Shown one piece after another: positions 33,921-44,339 of a stretch of 64,000 nt of DNA (its first letter is position 1; each line of letters begins with the position of its first letter). The notes beneath the pieces were generated by a model. That model had not been told where the DNA came from. It saw only the letters and a program-made list of their open reading frames with translations, and did not search any database. Position numbers and translations under genes: made by a program. Source of the stretch: Ulva prolifera. Taxonomy: Eukaryota; Chlorophyta; Ulvophyceae; Ulvales; Ulvaceae. The stretch lies in NCBI GenBank assembly GCA_023078555.1, contig CM041204.1, positions 3,688,430-3,752,429 on the forward strand, written 5' to 3'.

Positions 33921-35919
33921 ATGCAGGAGTCTGATCAATCGAGGCTTTTTGCTGAATGCTTCGCAGATGTCACGACGTTCCACCAAGCCATGCTTAGTGC
34001 CTGCGTCGCGTACATGCCAGTACGTGGGTCCTCCTGCGGGTCGGGGCTGCAGCTTTGCTTCGCCGCCTACCAGGCTATGGTGTTTGGGTGGGCGCACGCA
34101 GACCCCGATGTCAAGCAGCGGGTCCCGGGGTGGGAATATGAACCCTATCGCGAGGCCGGGCCCTGCTTTTTGGATCCTCTCATGGCGGCCATACTGGTCA
34201 CCGCTGTGAACACTTCCTGTGCGTCCCTAGACTGCCTCTGCCTGTTCCGAGGTGTTTCTGGCTTGGCTCCCTGGTTTGGTAGTGTACGCGATGCCTTTCC
34301 CCCGGTGGGCCTCTAAACGGTACCCCGCTTGCAGGGCTGTCACCCACCGGCGTCGGGAGCCCGGTGCACCGTTTCACCTCCCTCCTCATTGACGTCTGCC
34401 CGGGCGATACCATCTGGCATTGGGCATTGAGGGCATGGCGGTTCCTGTGCACCACCAGTGTCCCTGAGATTGAAGGTGCCGCAGATCAAGGGGGCGCAAA
34501 GAAGAAGAGTAAGTTGCTTGCCCTTGTCCCAGCGTCGTTCCAGGACATTGAGGACTGGGGGTACGGCGCGGCGCAAATCCTGGCTACAAGGGCTATCGTC
34601 ATGGGGATGCAGGTTCCAGAATGCGCCAGGTGTGTCATGCCGCTCATGTGTGTTTTCCTGGATGCCCTGCAGTGTCATAACAGCCCGCGTGAGACACAGC
34701 TAGGGGGATGGTTTCAAACACACTCGCTGTTTGTACAGCGGCGAGCTTGGGCACCTCCCACATTGTGTACGCCAGCAGCTACCCCCCGATGCCCTGGGTG
34801 CACCGCTGGTGTCCATTGCGGAGGGGGGTGGGAATAGTTCCACCTGCACCACCGGCGGTGGAAAGGGATCTGGTAGCGACATGGACAAGGGTGATGGGGA
34901 CCTCGCCGGGCGCAGGGCGCAGCCCAAGCCACGGACTGGCGCGAGTGGGTCTGTCTGGGGCCTGCCAAAGGCCGCGGGTGGGGGGAGTGGTGGGAGTGGC
35001 CCCGCCGCTGCAGCTGCCGGCACTGACAATGCCGCAGCTGCGCTGTCGCAGCCGGCTCAGCAGGCAGCTGCAGCCGGGGGGGGCCTGCCAAAGGCCCCGG
35101 GTGGGGGGGGTGGTGGCAGTGGCCCCGCCGCTGCAGCCGCCGGCACTGACAACGCCGCAGCTGCGCTGTCGCAGCCGGCTCAGCAGGCAGCTGCTGCCGG
35201 GGGGGGCCTGCCAAAGGCCGCGGGTGGGGGGAGTGGTGGCAGTGGCCCTGCCGCTGCAGCCGCCGGCACTGACAACGCCGCAGCTGCGCTGTCGCAGCCG
35301 GCTCAGCAGGCAGCTGCTGCCGGGGGGGGCCTGCCAAAGGCCCCGGGTGGGGGAGGTGGTGGCAGTGGCCCTGCCGCTGCAGCCGCCGGCACTGGCAACG
35401 CCGCAGCTGCGCTGTCGCAGCCGGCTCAGCAGGCAGCTGCTGCCGGGGGGGGCCTGCCGAAGGCCGCGGGTGGGGGGGGTGGTGGCAGTGGCCCTGCCGC
35501 TGCAGCCGCCGGCACTGACAACGCCGCAGCTGCGCTGTCGCAGCCGGCTCAGCAGGCACCTGCTGCCGGGGGGGGCCTGCCGAAGCCCCTGGGTGGGGGG
35601 AGTGGTGGCAGTGGTCCCGCCGCTGCAGCCGCCGGCACTGACAACGCCGCAGTTGCGCTGTCGCAGCCGGCTCAGCAGGCAGCTGCTGCCGGGGGGGGCC
35701 TGCCGAAGGCCGCGGGTGGGGGGGGGGGGGGGGGGGGTGTCCGCAGATAGGCCAGGATCTGGCAGCAGCTCGGGGCCCAGGGATGATTGGGGCTGCGCGT
35801 CAGGGCCACCAACGGCCCTGAACGCATCATGGCCCGACGGAGGTACCCTTCTGGGTACTCTGGCCCGCGTGTCAGGCGTTGCCCCCCCCTCTTCGGATCC
35901 ATCCTCTGGGGTCTTGCCT

Positions 35920-35955
<36 letters not shown>

Positions 35956-36454
35956 CGGAGGGGGGGGCACCCCGAGCGTCGTGAGGTCCACCGCCTCACA
36001 GCCCCCAACGGTGGGGCCTCAGTATGACCCCGTCGACCCCACGTCGGGACCAGACCGCCCTATGTGGGACCCAGCGACCTCGCTGGTGCCAGCCGGTCCT
36101 GGGACTCTTGTAGTATCCGTTAACAAGCAGGACCGTGGCCGCAAGACCGTCATAACCATAAATGACGATCCGCCTTCGTCCGGTCCATCCACCTGCGACA
36201 GGGAGACGAATCTGCAGTGTGCCGCTGCCATGTGGGGGACAATGACGCGCTGCAACCCGCGTCTACAGTTACCCGGGGATGACCAGAGGATCATGCTCAT
36301 GGTGGTCCTTTCTGGCCATGGGCTGATTCCAGACGCCACCACCATGAACGAGGTCCTCTTGACGAGTCAGGAGGTGTGTCGCTGGTTGTATGAGTCCCCT
36401 GTCCACCTACGTCGTCCCTGTCCGGTCCACCGTATCTACGATCCCGAAGTGTGA
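33921..36454 (+). CDS. CACTA-borne hypothetical gene, 3' block with 41-residue repeats
   Basis: Several open segments lie in order on the plus strand. 33921-34316 contains FAECFADVTTFHQAM. 34320-34790 contains FTSLLIDVCPGDTIWHWALRAW. A 41-residue repeat block (34959-35743) follows, and then a terminal segment to 36454 with CAAAMWGTMTRCNPRL and EVCRWLYESPVHL. A TGCAG acceptor at 33922-33926 suggests it continues from the block ending near 33607. Frames change between segments, so introns or damage are present. No known family was recognised. It ends tail-to-tail with the protease gene. Confidence 0.4.
34959..35743 (+). repeat. 123-bp coding minisatellite (six full units plus a partial)
   Basis: Units start at 34959, 35082, 35205, 35328, 35451, 35574 and 35697. 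Each encodes 41 residues: GLPKA, a Gly-rich run, PAAAAAGTDNAAAALSQPAQQ and an Ala-rich end. Exact phase keeping and mostly third-base variation suggest it is translated. The last unit degenerates into a long G run. Confidence 0.85.
35920..35955. repeat. 36-nt G homopolymer
   Basis: There is an unbroken run of G, with further G-rich sequence on each side (35717-35738 and 35957-35969). It is a strong candidate for G-quadruplex formation and for length error in the assembly. Confidence 0.85.
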
Positions 36455-37004
36455 CCTCGTGATGTGGCCTAACTGGCGCCGTGTTTGCAGTCTCCCCAAG
36501 ACCCCATGAGTGAACTACGAGAGGCGCTGGGTAAACTGGAGGCGGATGACGGTGACATTGCCGGCGGGGAGTAGGCTGCCTGTAGATTTGTAGGGAATTT
36601 GAAGGGGTTCATTGCAGTGGCGTGTGTGTGTTAGCGTGGGGGTGCGATGTGCCACAACACAGATCTGTAACCTGCAGTCCGTGTATACCTATGCAATTAC
36701 TGGTACGTATTGTCTCGAGCTGATACTTATTTTCGTGATGCCATTTCGCTGCAGCTGCACTGTACCTCGTTATCTCGAGTACTGCAGCGCTGCGGGCTGC
36801 TGCCAGGGGGGCACAGTTGACACTGTTCTGAACACAATAGGTACATAAGGCAAGACGCCGTAGTCAACCTACGGATTTCGACTCAGTATCCCAATCGTTA
36901 TCGCGTGTAAACATAACTATCCATCCTCAATGGCTTCAGTTCGCGTGCAACACATGTCTGCTGTTAGTATTACAATCATCTACTGAGCAGCGCAGCTGCT
37001 GTAC
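36455..37004. other. Spacer between convergent genes in the outer transposon
   Basis: No coding potential was recognised. It should hold the 3' ends of the plus-strand gene (stop 36454) and the protease gene (stop near 37005). Confidence 0.5.
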
Positions 37005-38463
37005 TCAACATGCGCATATTCTGTATTTATCGCCTAAGGCTTGGCAATGACATTTGGAATAGGGATCCCTATTCCGCCGAGTATAAATCGATTTATACTC
37101 GGCGTTCAGGGCTTCCGCCGGCTTCTGAACACTGGGGACAATTTCAGTCCACAATGTCGTCCTGAACCAGTGCCTGCAGACAGATGCTCCGGCGTCAGAA
37201 GACATGCCAACTATCGATGGTGCCTGGACATGGACACGAGCAACGTACATGCATTGCACTGTGGGAGGCAATTGGTGGCTGGAGCGGTACCGTAGTTCCT
37301 CTTCCGTGAGGTCCGGGCAGATAGGCTCCTTCAGGTTCACATCCCACCTGGCATCAATTAAGATGCGTCGGGCCTCCTCTGAGCCTAGGCGACCAACGAA
37401 ATCCCCTGCACGCCCCTTATTCTCCCATTCTTGTAGCAGTGTACGTGCCATGAGGACACGGTATATCACTACATGCTCCGCCTTCAACAGCTTCAGCCGG
37501 CTGACAGCCCCCCGTTCCACAGTGGACCCGTCGCTGGGGGACAATACCACCATGTTCTGGCGACCCTGGTCGCACTGTTTAATGGCGTCACCCACAGCCT
37601 CTGCCATCAGGCAGGTGTGGACCCCGCAGTCAAAGGTATTCCGCTGTTCAGGAACACTTTTCACCTGCACACCGCGCCTGTGTTCAGAGGCCCCACTTGT
37701 GGCTGGCAGGACTAGTCCGCCACACTGTGATGCGGTGCAACTGACGGCGACAGTGAGGTGACACACAGATGAGACATACCACGCGTAAGTTGAGGCGGTA
37801 CTTCGGCTTCAGCGCTGGCAGGGCACCTTGTTTGGCTCCGCGCTTCGGCTGGAACTTCTGTCGACCAGGTGTCGATAACCCCTCTGGCAGCTCAGTTAGG
37901 GGGGGTACCCCGGTAAGGCCCTGACACAGCGCCAGGCTCATCACGTCTATGAGGGCAGTTGGTGCTGACGCCGACGCGTCGGCAAGTGAGTCGAACCAGC
38001 TCATTACGGGGCACTTCCCAAGCAGCAGAAGCCCTGCATGTAGGGGTGGTTAGAGTGTCCACAGCGGCACTGTGTCATACGGCACAAACGGGGGAAGGTG
38101 GGGAAATCGGGGGGTATAGGGGGGGTGTTAACATGCACAGTTACAAGTGCATACGATGGTATTTGGAATCGCACTTGGAGAGAACACCGCTGCAAGTGCC
38201 CAGTGCTTCCCCGTTGGCACCGGGATGAGGAGACACCTTGAGTTTAGTGCGTACGCCCTCTTCAGCCACTTGGCGAGGTGCATCAGCATTCTACGGGCCT
38301 CGGGGTCGCTGCTAGGGTCACGGGTGACCAGTCCTGCGATGTGGTCAGACGGGACCGCAATGACCCCCGGCCCGGCTAGGACAGCCGCCTTCACTACCGC
38401 ATACTGCACCGGGATGGAGCTGAACCACTCTGTCACCCAGAACTCCCGGAAGTGGTCGACAGC
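37005..38463 (-). CDS. C48/Ulp1-like cysteine protease, C-terminal catalytic part (gene split by a hAT-like element)
   Basis: The catalytic residues of a Ulp1-type (SUMO-protease-fold) peptidase appear in order. The His is in PTGKHWALAAVF (codon at 38203-38205). The Asp is in WFDSLAD (37990-37992). The Gln and Cys are in VPEQRNTFDCGVHTC (Cys codon 37626-37628). They lie on three exons. Likely introns are about 38143-38025 (donor GTATGC, acceptor ATGCAG) and 37771-37667 (donor GTATGT, acceptor TGTGCAG). C48 proteases are carried by some large plant and protist DNA transposons; their role in transposition is unclear. The upstream half continues at 39543. Confidence 0.78.
37056..37104. repeat. 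Two abutting perfect palindromes (20 bp and 30 bp) sharing one base
   Basis: The first is GGAATAGGGATCCCTATTCC (37056-37075). The second has arms CGCCGAGTATAAATC and complement (37075-37104). They share the C at 37075. They lie in the last part of the protease frame. The same layout recurs at 60770-60820. Confidence 0.85.
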
Positions 38464-39542
38464 TGGGTTGGGTGATCGGGCCCGATTGGGCAAATTTCCC
38501 GATTTATCGGGCCCGATGAGAAAAATCCCGATTAATCTCCCGATTTGGCCATCTTCGAGCTAGAATGAACTCTGTTGACGACTGTTAAGGTGTCATATGA
38601 TAGATAAACATGTTTGCGGATTGTGGCAAGTGTTCCTGTCAAAAAATTCGACCTGTGGACGTTTTCGTGTGCGACTAAGCTCGCCGTGGACCTATAAATA
38701 AACGACCACAGGTGCTCAGCGACGCACGGTTGCGCAAGATTTGAAAGCTCAATTTGCCTGTCAAAGACTGTGTGAGCGCTACACTCGATTTGCGGCATGG
38801 CGTGCAAGTACTGCTCATGGTCTCGTCAACGAGCTAGCACGAACGAGTACATGGCTCAATCGGCTGGCGAACAGACAACAACATCAGGAATGCATTGCAA
38901 AAGTCCATTGTGATTCAGAGAAGTCTTTCGCAATAGATTTGTTAGTTCAGGCCCGTGGCTGCGGCAAGTATTCGTGTCATCAGCAGTCTATGAGGCTACG
39001 CACGACCATGAGAGGGCAGCAATCGATCAAGAATCAATGTATCTGATGTCTCTGAGTGCATTTAATATCTTGGACATTCGTAATTCCATCGCAATCGTGA
39101 TCAGAATTGGACCTGGTTTCTGTGTATCATCACACAAGTGTGTCAGCTCTCTCTTAGATTAGACACACATATGTATATAAAGATGCAATGATAATTATTA
39201 ATCAGGTGGCTTTGGACCCACCGGATTGCATTGTGGAGTGCTGTTGTGATCTTATGATTGGACACATCCGAGCAGCCAGTCATAGCAGTGCCATCAGTGA
39301 ATGCTGCTCATATAAATCCATCACAAATCATGCAAGACTACAATTAAAGCGCTATGATGATGTGTTCTCGCTTCATTGGAATCAATTTTATGTCAAACTT
39401 TGGGCAGCTCGACTGAAGTGCGTCCAGTTGTAGACATCCCTAAATATTCAAAAATTTTATCCGGATCTAGCCGAAAATTCCCGATTTATCGGGCCCGATT
39501 TGAAAAATCCCGACATCGGGGGATCGGGCTCGACCCAACCTA
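38464..39542. mobile_element. AT-rich non-autonomous hAT-like element inserted in the protease gene
   Basis: The termini are inverted repeats, TGGGTTGGGT on the left and TAGGTTGGGT (complement) on the right. Repeated ATCGGGCCCGAT and AATCCCGA motifs lie just inside both ends. A direct repeat GGTCGACAGC flanks it (38454-38463 and 39543-39552), consistent with an 8-10 bp target duplication of the hAT type. The interior is clearly more AT-rich than the host transposon. No transposase was recognised. Confidence 0.75.
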
Positions 39543-40996
39543 GGTCGACAGCCACATGTACCGTCACTTTCGTGGCACCGAAATCTGCCAGGTGCACTTC
39601 AACACTGGGCACTCTAGTGCTGCCTGATGGACACTCCACGTCCACCACGTCGAGCTTCTGGCCGCGGAGGAGGTTCCCCGTGGGGGCCACGTGCGAAATT
39701 TCAGCGGCCAGCCGCTTCAGCGGCCGGGCATCCGACCTCTCCGGAGCCCGGTTCATTGGCTGTCTCCCTCCCCCGCCCTCCGGTGGCAGCAAGCTCTCTA
39801 GGGACAAGAACCCCTTCCCCACGGCGGGTGGGTGAGCTGCGCCTTCCCTGCCGTCGGGGGTGTCCACCTCCATCGGCCCAGCGGCACCGGCTAACTGGCC
39901 CGAAGCGGATGGGCGAGCTGCGCCTTCCCTACCGTCTAAGGTGTCCACCTCCATCGGCCCAGCGGCACAGGCTACCTGGCGCGGCGACGCCGGTGTGGGC
40001 CCAGGAGGGTCCTGGGCGGCTGCAGCCAACACTGCGCCGCGGCTGAACCTCCTGGGCTGGGCAGGGTGCATCATTGCACGCCCAGAAGCAGCAGCCCCCT
40101 TTGCCTTGGGGGCCGCGCACTCCTGTCGATCCGGCAGAGCCGCTGGCGGTGTTGCCGCCACTGCACGTTCCGCTGCGTCATCGTCCCGGGGGCTGTCGGG
40201 GGCTGGTGCCAGGCGGGACGCCACCGTGGTCCCCACAGCGCTCTGGCCGCAGGATTCTGCCCTCTCGGGAGGGCCAGGCTCGGGGGCCTGCGGTGACCCA
40301 GATGGCATGACACCGCCATGCGGGGCCGACAGTTGTGCACCCTGGGGTTCGAGCTGCGGCGGCATTACTGGCGCCGTTAAGCGGGCCTCGAGGACCGCCG
40401 GTCTGGGCCACATCGGTGTGGCATGTGGGGCGCTGGCCTGGAGCCTATCCCACCATGCTGCAATCGGCCGGCCACCGATGGTCATCCGGAGGCGAAGCAG
40501 AAGCCCTGCCATGGTCTCGTCGGGGCCTTGGGTCGTGGCGACGGACCTGTACACCATGATGGCACGGTGCTTCTGACTGGACGGCCCGCTGAAACGCGGC
40601 TTCTCGCATCGCGACCCATAGCAGCTTTAAATGGTGCGTAGCAGCTCGGTATGGAGTACTTGCGCCCGCTACTTCGCGGGTTAGTACCCTTCCCATGGAC
40701 GAGAAGCCTGCCATCATCCTGGACTCCGCCTTTTTATCGCCGGCAAGGATGGTATCTATCATAGCGACATCGCAAGCTGTCAGTACCCAGCCGGATTCCA
40801 TCATGTCCACCGGAAAGCCGTGTGGCCTGTCCATGACCAGCGACGGGATGCGGTTCCCAGGAACCCAGTTTCCCTGTGACGCTACCTCCACGAATCTATA
40901 AAAAGTAGGCTCATATTGAGCTCTACTATCTAATTCAGTGAGGTACGATTTCAGCGTTTGCACAGTGATCGTGCCAATGTTCAACGTTGAAGACAT
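39543..40996 (-). CDS. C48/Ulp1-like protease gene, N-terminal part
   Basis: The proposed start is MSSTLNIGTITVQTL at 40996. The first segment (to about 40590) has YEPTFYRFVEVASQGNW and STPYRAATHHLKLLWVAMR. After a frame change near 40570 (short intron or one-base indel) it continues MVYRSVATTQGPDETMAG. A long Pro/Ala-rich linker follows with two near-copies of GPMEVDT(L/P)DGREGAA. It ends VTVHVAVD at the hAT-like insertion. Removing the insert and one duplication copy continues directly into HFREFWVTEWF of the catalytic part, in frame. The long N-terminal extension has no domain I recognise. Confidence 0.65.
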
Positions 40997-41224
40997 CGGA
41001 ATGAATCGCGGGCCACGGGCTCGAACGACAATGGGAGCTAATACTACATAAGCTGGAGCGAGACGCGTGGTGTACTGTAAAGGAGGTACATGGATACAGC
41101 GCGTGTGAGAAGCGCGTGTCCTTGAGAAGCCAGGCTGGCCTTGGCCAACTCCACATGACGTCACAGCATCGACGCTGTGCACGCGGGCATCCTGTAGACA
41201 CTTGAGTGGTGCTGGGCACATGCA

Positions 41225-41300
41225 TTGCTCGCATGCGGAATGGTTGGTGGGCCACCAACCATTCCACGGTGGCGCTGACTGGGCACATGCATTCCGCATG
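41225..41300. repeat. Single palindrome unit between transposase and protease genes
   Basis: GGAATGGTTGGTGGG and its complementary arm occur once, with the flanking GGGCACATGCATT part of the left array in reverse orientation. The left flank (about 41165-41225) also matches the complement of 31955-32010, so this is a single inverted copy of the left-array unit and its adjacent segment, placed upstream of the protease start. Confidence 0.75.
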
Positions 41301-41327
41301 GTGGCCGCCATATGGGGGATGACCTCC

Positions 41328-43161
41328 TTACACAGTACGCCCGGAGGCCTTATTCGCTGTCTGCCAATACTGAACACCTCCTGCCGTCCGTTTCACCGGA
41401 ACCAGCTGCCCGGCCATAGCATCAATGTTCACTACATACCGGCCAGTGTAAGCTGAGGAACGGTGATGCACGCCATCACCCCTGTAAAACTCGGGAGCGC
41501 GGTTCAGCTCCTCATCCGCCTCCCTGCATCCGGGTGTATAGGGTGTACTACACTCGTACACGTCTGTCACACCGAGGTACAGTACGCTGGCCTCTACAGT
41601 GCAAGTTCTACAGATATTCGACCCGTCTGCCGTGCTGAGCCTGGCACGGACTATGTATTGCAAGTCGCCGACATAGTACCGATCCTGGCCCCTATTCGTA
41701 CCCTCTTCTAATACATGGTGCTTCAGCAGGCACCATCGATTGTCTTTCTTACCCTGACCAGTGTGCTGCGCACAAGTCAGGACATCCCCTACCAAAGCCC
41801 GCCCTCGCAGGAATTTTCGCAGGTGCACCTCACAGAGCTGCCGCTCAGCAACAACCTCCCCAGCAACCGGCAGCCCAAGCGCCCGCATGATGGCCTCTCT
41901 CCTGCCGTAGCCCACACCCAAGACCCGCTGGGTCGGCCACCCTGCATCCTGCAGGGCGTCCTGGTGGTAGAGCAGGTAAGGCAGCCCGGACAACTCACCG
42001 ACCCCAGTGTACCCCAGCGGCATCACTTCTTTCTTCTCTTCGGCGTCGAGGTCCTTACCCGCCCCAAACACCCTGTCGTCATCACCGTCATCAGAGTCGG
42101 TGTCGCCCATGTGCACAGCGGCCCGGACCTTGCGCCGTTTTGACCGACGGCGTTTCTCTGAGGCCACGGCCTCTTGCAACGTGCGCATGGCCGCCTCTGC
42201 CGTCTCGCTGCTGTGAAGCAGCCTCATGCATGTGCGCCGCAGCAGCTCATCGTTGACATACACTTTCTCTGGTGATTTGGTGGAACGATATTTGATCAGC
42301 CGTTTAAGTAGCTGCACCATGCGTTCGATCCAGAACTCTAGACAGAAGAACGCAGGCCCACAGCATCTCACCTGGTCCGGTAGGTGCCAGGCTGCAATAT
42401 GAAGCTTGAAGGTGCAGATCACCTCCACCCCAAAGAGATCTTCTGCCATCGCGCCGTACTTCATCAATGCGTCTTGAGCTGCTTTGATCCGGGGTGCGGT
42501 ATGCTGGAGCTCCTCGTACCGCAGGAAATACAGGGTGCCTGCCCGGAGGTGCGTCCACATCTCCTCGAACACCAGCCGAACATCCTCCTGGTCGGGCTCC
42601 CATTGGAGGTCGTGCAGCAAGTACAAGGAGAACGTCTCAGTGAACGCAAGCCAGTCCTCCATGAGCCACCGAGACCGGTGCCTGCAGCAGTGCAAACTTG
42701 AAGCGAGCCACCTGCTGGCCTCCACAAGATGTAAGGTTCACGACAAGTGTGCATGGGACAGCTGCCAACAGTAACCAGTGACCGCTGCCGTATTGTGGGG
42801 GGCCGCGGAACCGCACTTGGTGATGTCGGTGTACACTTTCTTGAACAGATAAGTGTGCATGATGTGGGACGCGCGGGCAGCGATCTGGGCCACCACCTCT
42901 TTAGGCAGCTGATACAACCGCCTGGGGCCTGCAGGGCGGGCTTTCTTACGCCTCTTCGAACTCGGCAGCCACTGATTCCAGAAGTCCATGAGGAGGCCAA
43001 GGAGGAACACGTGCGCGACACCGTAGCGGAAGAAGTGGCATGGACTGCAGAAACAACCTCCTTCACGGTGTATTCATGGGTCCAGATGACGGTACTGCAG
43101 CTGTCCTGTGGTAGGGGTGCGCACTTGAAGTATGAGAGGGTGCTGAACAGGGAAGACCCTT
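41328..43161 (-). CDS. TNP2-type CACTA transposase, C-terminal part (gene split by the nested element)
   Basis: The minus strand resumes at the insertion with KGSSLFSTLSYFKCAPLP. It then carries AHVFLLGLLMDFWNQWLP, a long helix-rich part and a large open block (42725-41328) with FKLHIAAWHLPDQVRCCGPA and FWIERMVQLLKRLIKYR. These match the post-catalytic region and DUF4218-like domain of TNP2/En-Spm transposases. The end has YYVGDLQYIV and YVVNIDAMAGQLVPVKR, like the family's C-terminal domain, and stops at 41328. An acidic segment (GDTDSDDGDDD) lies in the middle. Introns are likely near 43080-43010 and 42760-42710. The N-terminal half is at 50437-52964. Confidence 0.82.
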
Positions 43162-43179
43162 CACTAGGAGAATGGTGAC

Positions 43180-43470
43180 ATTCCGGGGCGGAACCGAAGG
43201 CGTTCCGCTGACAGAGGAACATTCCTACGAGGCTGTTGACCTTCCGCCCGCGTCCGTATGCTTCACAAGGAACGATCGTGGCGGAATGTCCTATGGCTTC
43301 CTTGGTGGCAGCGGAATGTCCTATGGCTTCCTTGGTGGCTGCGGAATGTCCTATGGCTTCCTCGGCAACAGCGCTGACATGATTGTGTGCTCTTCCATCG
43401 CGCGAGACAGGCCAATCAGTCTCCGCAGATGAAAAGCACTGGAAATCCATTGCGTACTGAGGCGAACGCA
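43180..43470 (+). repeat. Left subterminal repeats of the nested element
   Basis: This is almost the same as 30447-30770 of the outer element. It contains the CGGAA/TTCCG motifs and three copies of the 30-bp GCGGAATGTCC-TATGGCTTCC unit, one fewer than the outer element. Confidence 0.7.
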
Positions 43471-43789
43471 GCTGCGCACAAATAAAAACATTACAAACGA
43501 GCACATGGAAGAAGACAAACATCAAAGCAGCTGCGCCCATGTACGTCCAGCAGTCCGACTGCTCAGAGTTTGAGCTGGAACAAGTTTACAAAAGAGTTGA
43601 CGGAGAAGACATACATGCATGTACACCAAAGGATATTGAAAAGGATTGAGCACTCATGCCTGCATATCCGATGCCCACGGAAGACGAGGACGTGCCTGAC
43701 AAGTTGGTGCTACTCTCCAGTAGGTGGTCAAGCATGGACCGCGTTCAGAGGAGACAAATGGCGTGCTCCTGTCGCTGAGTGGTCAGTGT

Positions 43790-43930
43790 GGCACCGTCCA
43801 TTCCGGTCTGAATCGATGCAAGTGTGCCCAGTCAGCAACATCGTGGAATGGTCGGTGCCTCACCGACCATTACGGCCCAGTCAGCAACGTCGTGGAATGG
43901 TCGGTGCCTCACCGACCATTACGGGGTCGA
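43790..43930 (+). repeat. Short palindrome array in the nested element
   Basis: There are two tandem copies of GGAATGGTCGGTGCC then TCACCGACCATTACGG with CCCAGTCAGCAAC between them. It corresponds to the left array of the outer element but with far fewer units. Confidence 0.8.
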
Positions 43931-44255
43931 GTAATGCATGCGCTAGTCACCACTGCAGTGTCGATGGATAGCCCACGAGCATTGCATCTCGCCATCAACG
44001 ATCTCTGGAGCGAGTATAGTACCAACGGAGCATCTTCCCACAGCAATGTAAGCCAATTCATATGAGCTATTATAAGCGTCTGGAGTCTCTCGGCGTCGGC
44101 GTCGATATCGTCTCATGATAATGCATTTCTAGTTTATTTGTATCGACTCTCTTTGTATTTCTCTGGTACTGTCCTGACGTGCAGGGAGGCTAGCTGAAGG
44201 TTAGCAGCATGTGGCACGAATAATGCTTGCGATTCATTTGTATAGCGTGGCATAA

Positions 44256-44335
44256 CATGTCTGGCTTGGGTGGTGAGGGCGCTGTGGCCTGTCTTTAAGG
44301 CGATGGTAAGCCTGACCCTGGCGTGGCAGCACCCA
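44256..44335 (+). pseudogene. Degenerate start of the accessory gene
   Basis: ATGTCTGGCTTGGGTGGTGA and what follows align with the start of the gene at 32231 (MSVVGGEEAVAC versus MSGLGGEGAVACL). Here a TAA stop follows after 13 codons, and the rest has been replaced by minisatellite. Confidence 0.65.
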
Positions 44336-44339
44336 GACA

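Noticed and set aside
34714-36008. Minus-strand 281- and 409-codon frames opposite the 123-bp repeat
   Set aside because: They mirror a GC-rich repeat. The plus frame has phase-keeping units with mostly synonymous variation.
38741-39433. Coding sequence in the AT-rich hAT-like interior
   Set aside because: Several 60-100-codon frames exist but none shows BED-finger or hAT dimerisation motifs.
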